64,000 nt of DNA from Acidobacteriota bacterium. GTDB lineage: Bacteria; Actinomycetota; Acidimicrobiia; Acidimicrobiales; Acidimicrobilacustridaceae. The position numbers and the translations under genes are program-made. The notes under the pieces were generated by a model. That model saw only the letters and a list, made by a program, of their open reading frames with translations. It did no database searches and was not told the DNA's origin. Position 1 is the first letter of the stretch. Each line of letters begins with the position of its first letter. Location: contig JAGWYK010000001.1 in assembly GCA_018969405.1 (NCBI GenBank), positions 1 to 64,000 on the forward strand, in the 5' to 3' direction. Below, piece by piece: positions 34,514-42,752 of the stretch.

Positions 34514-34557
34514 AGGTGCGCAAGACTTGCCGCCCGTCCCCCGACCCGGAGCATCCG

Positions 34558-36102
34558 ATGGCTGATCCCGACCTGACCGACGAGGTTGAGCAGACCGAGG
34601 AGGAGCGGGCGTCGATCCGAGCCCAGCGGCTCGAGAAGATCGCAGGCCTGCGTCAGGATGGGGTCGATCCCTATCCGTATCGCTTCGACCGCGACCGGAC
34701 CGTCAGCGCGGTGCGTGAGCAGTTCGGCGACCTGGCGGCGGGGGAGGAGACCGAGGTTGTCGTCCGTCTCGCCGGTCGCCTCATGCTCAAGCGCGAGCAG
34801 GGCCGACTGACCTTCGGCCAGCTGCGTGATCGCAGCGGAGAGGTCCAGCTGTTCGTCTCCGCCGGTGTGCTCGGCGCCGAGCGGTTCGCTGAGTTCAACC
34901 ACCTCGACCGGGGCGACTGGGTCGGTGTCGCCGGCACCGTCATGACCACCAAGAAGGGCGAGCTCTCGGTGAAGGTCGCCGAGTTCGAGCTGCTGAGCAA
35001 GGCGCTGCGTCCCCTGCCCGACAAGTGGAAGGGCCTCTCGGATGTCGATGCTCGGTACCGACAGCGGTACGTGGATCTCACCGTCAACCAGGACGCTCGC
35101 CGGGTCTTCGAGGTCCGCTTCGCCGCCATCGAGGCGATCCGCACGGCTCTGCGTGATCGTGACTACCTCGAGGTCGAGACCCCGATCCTCAACCTCCAGC
35201 AGGGCGGGGCGACCGCACGTCCGTTCATCACCCACTACAACGCCCTCGACATGCAGACCTATCTGCGCATCGCCCTCGAGCTGCCGCTGAAGCGGCTCCT
35301 GGTCGGGGGGCTCGAACGGGTCTTCGAGATCGGACGGGTGTTCCGCAACGAGGGCATCGACACCCGGCACAACCCGGAGTTCACGATGCTCGAGGCCTAT
35401 GAGGCCTTCGCCGATTACACCGACATGATGGATCTCACCGAACAGCTGGTCGCCGGCGCGGCGCTGGCGGCCACCGGGTCCCATGTGGTGTCGGTGCGCG
35501 GGGTCGACATCGACCTCTCGCCCTCCTGGCGCCGGGTCTCGATGGTCGAGCTCATCGAGGAGGTCCTCGGGGTCAGCATCCATCCCTCGATGCCGGTGGA
35601 GCAGGCCCGCGCCATCCTCGACGGGCTCGGGCTCCCGTCCAAGCCCTCCTGGGGTGCCGGTCGCTGCACCCACGAGGTCTACGACGAACTGGTCGAGCAC
35701 ACCGTCATCCAGCCGACCATCGTGTTCGACCATCCCCGCGAGACCTCCCCGTTGGCCAAGCCCCATCGTCGGGATCCCTCCCTGGTGGAGCGGTTCGAGG
35801 TCATCGTCGACGGGCGCGAGCTGGCCAACGCCTACAGCGAGCTCAATGATCCGGTCGAACAGCTGGCCCGGTTCCAGCAGGAGGCGGCGCTCAAGGCCGC
35901 CGGCGACCCCGAGGCGGGCGACGTGGACCTCGACTACGTACGGGCGCTCGAGTTCGGCATGCCCCCAGCTGGAGGGCTCGGCATCGGCATCGACCGGCTC
36001 ACCATGCTGCTCGCCGGGGTGGAGAGCATCCGCGAGGTGATCCTGTTCCCGACGCTGCGGCCCGAGTCCGGCCTGACCGACGCCGACTTCCCCTCGGTCT
36101 GA
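34558..36102 (+). CDS. lysS: Lysyl-tRNA synthetase, class II
   Basis: 514 residues. The OB-fold anticodon domain (VVVRLAGRLMLKREQGRLTFGQLRD) is followed by the class II core: motif 1 around FEVRFAAIEAIRTALRDRDYLEVETPIL, motif 2 FEIGRVFRNEGIDTRHNPEFTMLEAY, motif 3 GGLGIGIDRLTMLLA. ATG 34558 gives an N-terminus typical of the family; in-frame codons further upstream fall in tRNA-Pro and its terminator. An MprF-like gene lies 52 bases downstream. Confidence 0.98.
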   Translation: MADPDLTDEVEQTEEERASIRAQRLEKIAGLRQDGVDPYPYRFDRDRTVSAVREQFGDLAAGEETEVVVRLAGRLMLKREQGRLTFGQLRDRSGEVQLFVSAGVLGAERFAEFNHLDRGDWVGVAGTVMTTKKGELSVKVAEFELLSKALRPLPDKWKGLSDVDARYRQRYVDLTVNQDARRVFEVRFAAIEAIRTALRDRDYLEVETPILNLQQGGATARPFITHYNALDMQTYLRIALELPLKRLLVGGLERVFEIGRVFRNEGIDTRHNPEFTMLEAYEAFADYTDMMDLTEQLVAGAALAATGSHVVSVRGVDIDLSPSWRRVSMVELIEEVLGVSIHPSMPVEQARAILDGLGLPSKPSWGAGRCTHEVYDELVEHTVIQPTIVFDHPRETSPLAKPHRRDPSLVERFEVIVDGRELANAYSELNDPVEQLARFQQEAALKAAGDPEAGDVDLDYVRALEFGMPPAGGLGIGIDRLTMLLAGVESIREVILFPTLRPESGLTDADFPSV

Positions 36103-36154
36103 GCATGGCGCTGCTCCCGGGCCCGAGCGGCCCCTGCGACCGTCAGCCCGGGCC

Positions 36155-37873
36155 ATGAGACGGCGGCGACGTCGGTCTCGCCTGCTCGGTCTGCTGACCG
36201 CCGTGGGCGGGGTGCTGCTGATCGTGTCCACCCTGCCGGTGGTGCGGCGACGCTTCGAGAACGTCACCGGAGTGTTCACCCCGTTCGGCGTGGAGGTGGC
36301 CAGCAACGTCATCGCCCTCGCGGTGGGCTTCGCACTGCTGTATCTGGCCGGTCAGCTGGTCCGTCGTCGCCGTCTGGCCTGGGTGGTGGCGGTGATCCTC
36401 TTCGGGACCAGCACCATCGTGAACATCCTGCGGGTGCATCACGGATTCGCCGCGGTGTACTCGGTGCTGATGCTGGTGCTGCTGGCCCTGAGCCGGGAGC
36501 AGTTCACCGCGCCGGGCGACCCACCGACCCTGTTCGAGCTGATGCGCTTCCTGCCGCGCTACATCCTCGGTGTGCTGATCTACGGCTCGGTGGCGCTGTT
36601 CCTCGAGCGGGACAACATCGAACCCGAGCTCACCGTGGGCGGAGGCCTCGAGACCATCGCCCTCGGGATCTTCGGCATCGATGGTCCCTACGAGTTCACC
36701 CGACGAGGGTTCGAGTGGTTCTTCCCGACCTCACTGCTGGTCATCGGACTCGGCGGTCTGGCCTGGGCCCTGCTGCTGCTGTTCCGTCCCATCGTGGCCC
36801 GACCCGAGGAGGGACGGCCGTCCTGGCATGACGCCACGGAGATCCTCCGTCATCACGGGCACGACTCCCTCGACCACTTCGCCCTGCGGGACGACAAGCT
36901 GTTCTTCTTCGGCTCCGACGGCCGCGCCTTCATCGCCTACACCTATCTCGGCCGTCACGCGCTGGTCTCCGGCGACCCCATCGGGGCGCCCGAGTCCTGC
37001 GTCAGGGTGATCGACGAGTTCCTCGACATGTGTGCCGAGCGGGGCTGGGCGGTGGCCTTCCTCGCCGTGCGGGAGCGCGACCGACAGCTCTACCTCGATC
37101 GCGGCCTGCACACGGTGTACCTCGGTGATGAGGCGGTGGTGCACTGCCGTGGGTTCTCCCTGCAGGGCCGGCGGTGGAAGAGCATCCGTCAGTCCAGCGG
37201 TCGGGTGGCCCGCACCTATCGCTTCGTCTGGATGTCCGAGACCGAGGCCGGTCCGGAGCTCATCGCCCAGCTGAACGAGATCTCGCGGCGCTGGCGCGGC
37301 AAGGCGCCCGAGCGCGGTTTCACCATGACCCTGAGTCAGGACATCGAGGGGACCAATCCCGAGTTCATGCTCTCCATCGCCCTCGACGAGAACGACGTCC
37401 CCGGCGGGTTCCTCCGGGTGGTTCCGATCTTCGGCCCCGATCCCGGTTTCACCCTCGATGTCATGCGCCGCGATCCCGACACCCCGAACGGCATGACGGA
37501 GTTCCTGCTGACCCGGACGATGATGCAGCTCGACGAGATGGGGCTCGATCGTCTCTCGATGAACTTCGCCGCCTGGGGGCGATTCTTCGAGGATGACGTG
37601 GAGTACTCGTTCTCGCAGCGACTGGTGAAGCTGGTGCTCAACGCCGCGAGTCCCTTCTACCAGATCCGTTCCCTCAAGGAGTTCAACCAGCGGTTCCATC
37701 CCGAGTGGGTCCCGCGCTGCATCGTCTACGAGGACCTGCGCACCCTTCCGAAGGTGGCGCTGCTGTACTCGGGGGTCGAGGGATTCCTGAACCTGCCGGT
37801 GGTGGGCCGCTATTTCCTGCCCCGCACCGTGCGACATCCCGGCCATCCCATCCACGACGAGCCGGAGCGCTGA
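36155..37873 (+). CDS. MprF/LysX-like membrane protein with DUF2156 aminoacyl-transferase domain
   Basis: 572 residues. The N-terminal ~215 residues carry about six membrane helices (VGGVLLIVSTLPVV, VIALAVGFALLYLAG, LAWVVAVILFGTSTIV and so on). The C-terminal ~340 residues form the GNAT-like LPG synthase domain with LFFFGSDGRAFIAYTYLGRHALVSGDPIGAPE, RGFTMTLSQDIEGTNPEF and LSMNFAAWGRFF. This matches the MprF part of mycobacterial LysX, which moves lysine from Lys-tRNA to phosphatidylglycerol. Adjacent lysS supports lysyl transfer. Substrate specificity is inference. Confidence 0.85.
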   Translation: MRRRRRRSRLLGLLTAVGGVLLIVSTLPVVRRRFENVTGVFTPFGVEVASNVIALAVGFALLYLAGQLVRRRRLAWVVAVILFGTSTIVNILRVHHGFAAVYSVLMLVLLALSREQFTAPGDPPTLFELMRFLPRYILGVLIYGSVALFLERDNIEPELTVGGGLETIALGIFGIDGPYEFTRRGFEWFFPTSLLVIGLGGLAWALLLLFRPIVARPEEGRPSWHDATEILRHHGHDSLDHFALRDDKLFFFGSDGRAFIAYTYLGRHALVSGDPIGAPESCVRVIDEFLDMCAERGWAVAFLAVRERDRQLYLDRGLHTVYLGDEAVVHCRGFSLQGRRWKSIRQSSGRVARTYRFVWMSETEAGPELIAQLNEISRRWRGKAPERGFTMTLSQDIEGTNPEFMLSIALDENDVPGGFLRVVPIFGPDPGFTLDVMRRDPDTPNGMTEFLLTRTMMQLDEMGLDRLSMNFAAWGRFFEDDVEYSFSQRLVKLVLNAASPFYQIRSLKEFNQRFHPEWVPRCIVYEDLRTLPKVALLYSGVEGFLNLPVVGRYFLPRTVRHPGHPIHDEPER

Positions 37874-37876
37874 ACC

Positions 37877-38599
37877 GTGTGCGGTCGTCTCGTGCGCATC
37901 ACACCGGCGTCGGAGATCGCCGAGTTCTTCGAGGCCGAACCGCCCGTGGTCGAGCTCGGCCCGAACTTCAACGTGGCACCGACCAGCGAGATCCTCACCG
38001 TGGGGGAGGGGAGTCGGGGCCGGTCGATCCGGGTGATGCACTGGGGTCTGGTGCCGCCCTGGGCGACCGACACCAGCGGGGCCAGTCGTCTGATCAACGC
38101 CCGGGCCGAGACCGTGGCGGAGAAGCCGTCGTTCCGTTCCGCGTTCCGTCGCCGTCGCTGCCTCATCCCGGTCGACGGCTTCTACGAGTGGACCACCGTG
38201 CCCGGCGCCCTCCGCAAGCAGCCCATGTTCATCCGGTCCGCAACCGGTGAGCCGCTGGCCTTCGCCGGTCTGCACGAGTTCTGGGTGCCGCCCGACAGTC
38301 CCGACGGTGCTGGTCTGTTCTCCTGCTGCATCATCACCTGCGCGGCGAACGCGTTCGTCGGTCGTATCCACGACCGCATGCCGGCGATCCTGGCGCGCCG
38401 GGACTGGCCGAAGTGGCTCGACTCCGAGTCCACCCCCGAGGATCTCCTGCCACTGCTCGTGCCCGCTCCCGAGGATCTGCTGGTGATGCATCCGGTGAGC
38501 CCCGAGGTGAACTCCGTGCGCAACAACGGTCCGCATCTGCTCGAGGCGATCGAGCCGACGCCGGTCGGTGAGATCCCGGGTCAGGGAACCCTGCTGTAG
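37877..38599 (+). CDS. SOS response-associated peptidase (SRAP/HMCES/YedK family)
   Basis: 240 residues. The start codon is followed by Cys2 (MCGRLVRITP), the residue that forms a covalent link to abasic sites in single-stranded DNA after removal of Met1. INARAET, GFYEW (conserved Glu) and IHDRMPAI (conserved His) complete the active site. GTG start four bases after the MprF-like gene. The likely role is shielding abasic sites at replication forks. Convergent with a HIT gene. Confidence 0.95.
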   Translation: MCGRLVRITPASEIAEFFEAEPPVVELGPNFNVAPTSEILTVGEGSRGRSIRVMHWGLVPPWATDTSGASRLINARAETVAEKPSFRSAFRRRRCLIPVDGFYEWTTVPGALRKQPMFIRSATGEPLAFAGLHEFWVPPDSPDGAGLFSCCIITCAANAFVGRIHDRMPAILARRDWPKWLDSESTPEDLLPLLVPAPEDLLVMHPVSPEVNSVRNNGPHLLEAIEPTPVGEIPGQGTLL

Positions 38600-38613
38600 G
38601 CCTCGATGGGGTG

Positions 38614-38630
38614 CGGCTCACTCCGAGCCG
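38614..38630. terminator. Small hairpin at convergent gene ends
   Basis: CGGCTC, five bases, GAGCCG, overlapping the stop codon of the HIT gene. Weak stem without T-tract, so only a possible terminator for the SRAP transcript. Confidence 0.3.
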
Positions 38631-39028
38631 TCGGGACCGAGGGCCTCGCGCAGCCGACGCGCCACATCGTCGAGCACCTCACCGGGCACCGAGGCATCAG
38701 CCCGTCCGAAGTCGATGTCGGACTCGCTGCGGATCGGCAGCACATGCAGATGGGTGTGCGGCACCTCGAGTCCGGCGATGATGAGCGAGATCCGCTCGGC
38801 GGCGAACGCCCGGCGCTGGGCGAGTCCGATGAGTCGGGCCACCCGGGTGCAGTGGGCGATGGTGTCGGGGTCCAGATCCACCCAGTGGTCGACCTCGGCC
38901 CGGGGGACCACCAGGGTGTGGCCCTCGCAGATCGGTGCGATGGTGAGGAAGGCCACGCAGATGTCGTCGCGGTAGACGAACCGGCCGGGCAGTTCACCGG
39001 CGATGATGCGGGAGAAGATCGTCGTCAT
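38618..39028 (-). CDS. HIT family nucleotide-binding hydrolase
   Basis: 136 residues. Histidine triad HTHLHVLPI near residue 90, with the preceding IFSRIIAGELPGRFVYRDD and CEGHTLVVPRAEVDHWVDL typical of Hint-like proteins that cleave nucleoside phosphoramidates or dinucleotides. ATG 39028 was chosen over a 23-residue upstream extension that lacks similarity. Divergent from pgsA, with 26 bases between starts. Confidence 0.92.
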   Translation of the reverse strand: MTTIFSRIIAGELPGRFVYRDDICVAFLTIAPICEGHTLVVPRAEVDHWVDLDPDTIAHCTRVARLIGLAQRRAFAAERISLIIAGLEVPHTHLHVLPIRSESDIDFGRADASVPGEVLDDVARRLREALGPDGSE

Positions 39029-39054
39029 GGAGTCCAGATCGTAGAGTGCCGTCC

Positions 39055-39690
39055 ATGGATCCGTCTCACGAACCGGCGGGACTCCCCGTCGAGGCACCGG
39101 GGCTCGACGTCCTCGAGTCGCGGATCCTCACCGTCCCGAACCTCATCACCGTGGTGCGCCTCGCCTGCCTGCCCATCTTCGTGTGGCTGCTGCTGTTCGA
39201 GGAGAACCGGGCGGCCGCGGCGGTCCTGCTCGGCGCCATCGGGGCCACCGACTGGGTCGACGGCTACATCGCCCGTCGATTCGACCAGACCTCCACGCTC
39301 GGCAAGGTCCTCGATCCGGTCGCCGATCGGCTCCTGTTCTTCACCGCGCTGGTGGCCATCCTGATCGACGGCTGCGCACCGGCCTGGGTCTGCTGGGCCG
39401 TCCTCGCCCGCGAGACCGTGATCTCCTGCGCCACGCTGGTGCTGGCCGCCATGGGTGCCCGGCGCATCGATGTGACCCGGGCGGGCAAGACCGGCACCTT
39501 CCTGCTCATGTTCGCCTTCCCGGCCTTCGTCGCCGGGGCCAGCACGTTCTGGTGGGCCCCCATCGCCGAGGACCTCGCCTGGCTCTTCGTCCTGCCGGGG
39601 CTGCTGTTCTCCTACTGGGCGGCGGCGCTGTACGTGCCCATCGCCCGCCGGGCCCTCGCCGAGGGCCGGGAGGCGCGTCAGCGGGTCTGA
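39055..39690 (+). CDS. pgsA: CDP-alcohol phosphatidyltransferase (phosphatidylglycerophosphate synthase-like)
   Basis: 211 residues with about six membrane helices. The CDP-alcohol signature DX2DGX2ARX8GX3DX3D reads DWVDGYIARRF then TLGKVLDPVADR near residues 66-90. It probably makes phosphatidylglycerol phosphate; cardiolipin or inositol variants use the same motif. ATG 39055 is preferred; GTG 39046 is in frame. A PgsA-like gene also precedes gcvH-garA in mycobacteria. Confidence 0.88.
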   Translation: MDPSHEPAGLPVEAPGLDVLESRILTVPNLITVVRLACLPIFVWLLLFEENRAAAAVLLGAIGATDWVDGYIARRFDQTSTLGKVLDPVADRLLFFTALVAILIDGCAPAWVCWAVLARETVISCATLVLAAMGARRIDVTRAGKTGTFLLMFAFPAFVAGASTFWWAPIAEDLAWLFVLPGLLFSYWAAALYVPIARRALAEGREARQRV

Positions 39691-39731
39691 TCCCCCTGCG
39701 GGGTCCGCTGTTGCCCGAACGGGCGATCAGG

Positions 39732-39737
39732 TAGCGT
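39732..39737 (+). promoter_or_regulatory. -10 box of gcvH (leaderless type)
   Basis: TAGCGT ends six bases before ATG 39744, so transcription should begin at the start codon. Confidence 0.55.
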
Positions 39738-39743
39738 GCGCCC

Positions 39744-40127
39744 ATGCTGCTGCCCGAGGATCTGCGGTACTCCACCGACCACGAATGGGTGCGACTCGAG
39801 GACGGTCGCCTTCGCCTCGGGATCACCGACTATGCCCAGGATGCGCTCGGTGATGTCGTGTTCGTCGAGATCCCCGAGGTCGGTTCCACCGTCGAGGCGG
39901 CGGCCAAGATCAGCGAGGTCGAATCCACCAAGTCGGTGTCGGACATCTACGCCCCGGTCGCCGGCCGGGTGGTGGCGGTCAACACCGATCTCAGCGACAC
40001 TCCGGAACGTCTCAACGACGATCCCTACGGCGAGGGCTGGATCTGCATCATCGAACCCTCCGATCCGAGTGCGCTCGACCAGCTGCTCGACGTCGACTCC
40101 TACCGGCGGTTGATCGAGGGATCCTGA
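39744..40127 (+). CDS. gcvH: Glycine cleavage system H protein
   Basis: 127 residues. The lipoyl-lysine motif is SEVESTKSVSDIYAP near residues 57-71, and STDHEWVRLEDG is the usual start. It shuttles the aminomethyl group between the P, T and L proteins. The stop overlaps the FHA gene start (TGATG). It opens the gcvH-garA-merR-DUF151-merR-gcvT series, all on the plus strand. Confidence 0.97.
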   Translation: MLLPEDLRYSTDHEWVRLEDGRLRLGITDYAQDALGDVVFVEIPEVGSTVEAAAKISEVESTKSVSDIYAPVAGRVVAVNTDLSDTPERLNDDPYGEGWICIIEPSDPSALDQLLDVDSYRRLIEGS

Positions 40128-40618
40128 TGGCGGCGGGTGAGGTCTTCTGCAACAACTGCGGACATCGCAACGCGCTCGGTTCGAGCTTCTGCTCCTCCTG
40201 CGGCGCGGTGCTCGAACGGGCCGCCGCCGACCACACGACCATCACCTTCCATCCGGTCATCCCGGTCGATCCCAACGACGCCCCCGTCACCGCCGAGGGC
40301 CTCGACCTCCCGCTGGCGGTGATGGTGGTCCGCCAGGGGCCCCGGGCCGGAAGCCGCTACGCCATCGAGTCCGCCCGCACCACCGTGGGGCGTCATCCCG
40401 ACTCGGACATCTTCCTCGACGATGTGACGGTGTCCCGACGCCACGCCGAGATCCTGCAGTCCGGCTCCGCCTTCGAGGTCGTCGACACCGGCTCGCTCAA
40501 CGGCACCTATGTGAACCGCGAACGGATCGAGCGGATCACGCTCGTCAGCGGTGACGAGATCCAGATCGGGAAGTTCCGCCTCGTGTTCGTGCAGGGGGAG
40601 GGGTGGGTGGCCCCGTGA
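40127..40618 (+). CDS. GarA-like FHA regulator with N-terminal zinc ribbon
   Basis: 163 residues. Two CXXC pairs (CNNC, CSSC; residues 8-27) form a zinc ribbon. A TTITF motif near residue 37 resembles the phosphorylated TT-x-x-F of mycobacterial GarA. The FHA domain (about 70-160) has GRHPDSDIFLDDVTVSRRHAE and GSLNGTYVNRE, nearly the same as GarA. GarA inhibits 2-oxoglutarate dehydrogenase until phosphorylated by Ser/Thr kinases. The neighbourhood matches Rv1826-Rv1830 of M. tuberculosis. The zinc ribbon is not part of mycobacterial GarA. Confidence 0.88.
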   Translation: MAAGEVFCNNCGHRNALGSSFCSSCGAVLERAAADHTTITFHPVIPVDPNDAPVTAEGLDLPLAVMVVRQGPRAGSRYAIESARTTVGRHPDSDIFLDDVTVSRRHAEILQSGSAFEVVDTGSLNGTYVNRERIERITLVSGDEIQIGKFRLVFVQGEGWVAP

Positions 40619-41541
40619 ACGGGGAGCAGAGCCACCTGTCCATCGGTGAGGTCCTCGCACTGCTGCAGCAGGACTTCCCTGATGTCACGATCTCCAAGAT
40701 CCGATTCCTCGAGGCACAGGGCCTGCTCGACCCCGAGCGCAGTCCCTCGGGCTATCGGAAGTTCCGCGAGGACGACATCGAGCGCATCCGTTGGATCCTC
40801 ACCCAGCAGCGAGATCACTTCCTGCCGTTGAAGGTCATAAAGGACCGCCTGGCCAGCGGTGATCTCTCCACCGGTGTTCCCGAGGGAGTCCTGCCCCTCG
40901 GTCGTCCGACCGATGGTCCCGTCTCCACCGCCGCGCATCCCGCCGCCCGGTCCACCGCCCAACCCGGGGTTCGGCCCGACGATCGGGCCGCCCGCTCGGC
41001 GATGGTGGGTCAGTTGGTCGAGGGTCCGATCGATGGCGTGACCGCCGCGCCCGAGTCCGTGTCGGAGCCGATCGTCAGCGCCGACGGGCGTCGTCGTCAT
41101 CCCGCCACCGGTGAACTCGGCGACCGGTCCGATCCACCCGTCTCCGGGCCCTCCTCAGGTGCCCACCTCTCGATCGAGGATCTCTCCCGCGAGAGCGGGC
41201 TGTCACTGCGCGATCTCGGAGACCTCGAACGGTTCGGACTCATCAGTACCCGCTCGATCGGACAGGTCACCTACTACGACGACGAGGCGCTCATCGTCGC
41301 CCGTCTGGCGGCCGGTTTCCATCGCCATGGCATCGAGACCCGACATCTGCGCATGTTCAAGGTGGGCGCCGAGCGGGAGGCCGCGCTGTTCGAGCAGTTG
41401 ATCACGCCACTGCTGCGCAAGCGCACCGCCGAGGCGCGCGAGCAGGCGGTGACGATCCTGGAGGATCTCGCCGAACTGGCCGATGATCTGCGGGCTTCGA
41501 TGGTGCGGACCGTCCTCCGGGAGTACCTCGGGACGCCCTGA
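40615..41541 (+). CDS. MerR family regulator (Rv1828 type) with duplicated helix-turn-helix
   Basis: 308 residues. N-terminal winged helix HLSIGEVLALLQQDFPDVTISKIRFLEAQGLL and SGYRKFREDDIERI. A low-complexity linker follows (about 90-185), then a second MerR-like domain HLSIEDLSRESGLSLRDLGDLERFGLI and TYYDDEALIVARLAAGF. It corresponds by position and layout to Rv1828. Start GTG 40615 overlaps the FHA stop (GTGA) behind GGGGGAGG; GTG 40603 is an alternative. Target genes unknown, perhaps this locus. Confidence 0.85.
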   Translation: MNGEQSHLSIGEVLALLQQDFPDVTISKIRFLEAQGLLDPERSPSGYRKFREDDIERIRWILTQQRDHFLPLKVIKDRLASGDLSTGVPEGVLPLGRPTDGPVSTAAHPAARSTAQPGVRPDDRAARSAMVGQLVEGPIDGVTAAPESVSEPIVSADGRRRHPATGELGDRSDPPVSGPSSGAHLSIEDLSRESGLSLRDLGDLERFGLISTRSIGQVTYYDDEALIVARLAAGFHRHGIETRHLRMFKVGAEREAALFEQLITPLLRKRTAEAREQAVTILEDLAELADDLRASMVRTVLREYLGTP

Positions 41542-41583
41542 CTCCCGGACGCGAGCGCCCCCGTCGCCGGTAGGGTTGGGACG

Positions 41584-42087
41584 ATGGTCGAGATGGAGGT
41601 GCTCACGGTCCAACTGGACGCATCGGTGAACTCACCGGTCGTCGTGCTGCGCGAGCTCACCCCACCGGCGCGTCTGCTCCCGATCCTCATCGGTCACCCG
41701 GAGGCCACCGCCATCAGCTGGGCCCTCGATCAGACCCCCATCCCGCGTCCCATGACCCACGATCTCCTGCAGGACGTGATCGAGGATCTCGGCGCCCATC
41801 TCCGTCGCATCGTGGTCACCCACCTCCACCAGGGCACCTTCTACGCGGAGCTCACCCTGAGCACCGACTCCGGTGAACGCGTCGTCTCCAGCCGCCCTTC
41901 GGACGCCATCGCGCTGGCCCTCCGGGTCGGCTGTCCGATCCTGGTCGACGAGGGTGTGCTCGAGATCGCCGGGGTGCTGCCCGAGGAGGTGGCTGAGGCT
42001 CCAGTGGAGGTCGAGGGTGATGTCGTCGAGCAGTTCCGGGAGTTCATCGACTCCATCAACCCCGACGACTTCAATCCGGCCGGCTGA
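41584..42087 (+). CDS. Bifunctional nuclease family protein (DUF151/BFN)
   Basis: 167 residues. DUF151 features: VVLRE..PPARLLPILIGHPEATAI, RPMTHDLLQDVIEDLGAHL and VVSSRPSDAIALALRVGCPI near residues 100-120. The tail is acidic. Corresponds to Rv1829, between the two MerR genes. The actual activity is uncertain despite the family name. TAGGGT at 41571-41576 lies seven bases before the start. Confidence 0.9.
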   Translation: MVEMEVLTVQLDASVNSPVVVLRELTPPARLLPILIGHPEATAISWALDQTPIPRPMTHDLLQDVIEDLGAHLRRIVVTHLHQGTFYAELTLSTDSGERVVSSRPSDAIALALRVGCPILVDEGVLEIAGVLPEEVAEAPVEVEGDVVEQFREFIDSINPDDFNPAG

Positions 42088-42183
42088 GGCCCCGGAGGAG
42101 CGGTTGTTGACCCCGCGACGGGCCCCTCACTACAGTTCGCAGCCCACCGTCGGTGCCCCGCTCCGACGCAGTCCCATCCTCCG

Positions 42184-42699
42184 GTGCCCACGAAGGGGAT
42201 CTGTGTGACCTCACTCGAGAGTTCAGGGTTCAGCGGCGCCCGCGCCGCGGAGATCGTCGGGATCACCTATCGCCAGCTCGACTACTGGGCCCGCACCGAT
42301 CTCGTGCGGCCGACCCTGTCCGATGCCTCGGGCAGCGGCAGCCGGCGTCGGTACTCCTACACCGATCTGCTGGAGCTGCGGGTCATCAAGAGCCTCCTCG
42401 ACGCCGGGATCCGCCTCGAGAGCGTCCGCGACGTGTTCACCTATCTGCGCGAGGACCTCGGCACCGACATCTCCTCGGCCAGTCTCGTGATCCAGGGCAG
42501 CTCCTCGGTCCTCATCCGCAACGACGGCGAACTGATCGACCTGGTCAAGCGGGGGCAGGGCGTCCTCAACATTCTGCCCCTGGCCGGAGTGCGGGAGGAG
42601 ATGGACGCCCGCATCCGCGACCTCCACCACCGCGACCCCGTGACCGGTGCGGACACGCCCACGGTCGCCACCCCCGAGGCGCTGGCCAGCGGCGGATGA
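42184..42699 (+). CDS. MerR family regulator (Rv1830 type)
   Basis: 171 residues with one MerR helix-turn-helix: SGARAAEIVGITYRQLDYWARTDLVRP and RRRYSYTDLLELRVIKSLLDAGIRLESVRDV. A C-terminal effector-like part follows with VIQGSSSVLIRNDGELIDLVKRGQGVLNILPLAGV. It matches Rv1830, a regulator linked to cell growth and division in mycobacteria. GTG start. The gap before it (42088-42183) contains TACAGT at about 42132, a possible -10 box. Confidence 0.87.
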   Translation: MPTKGICVTSLESSGFSGARAAEIVGITYRQLDYWARTDLVRPTLSDASGSGSRRRYSYTDLLELRVIKSLLDAGIRLESVRDVFTYLREDLGTDISSASLVIQGSSSVLIRNDGELIDLVKRGQGVLNILPLAGVREEMDARIRDLHHRDPVTGADTPTVATPEALASGG

Positions 42700-42740
42700 C
42701 CGGCGCTGGGGACCCTCGGGTGCCCGCCGTCCATCGGCAG

Positions 42741-42746
42741 TAGGGT
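42741..42746 (+). promoter_or_regulatory. -10 box of gcvT (leaderless type)
   Basis: TAGGGT ends six bases before GTG 42753. Confidence 0.55.
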
Positions 42747-42752
42747 CGCCCT

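Noticed and set aside
34426-36312. A 628-codon minus-strand frame over tRNA-Pro and lysS
   Set aside because: Runs through a tRNA and its terminator and has no recognisable domain.
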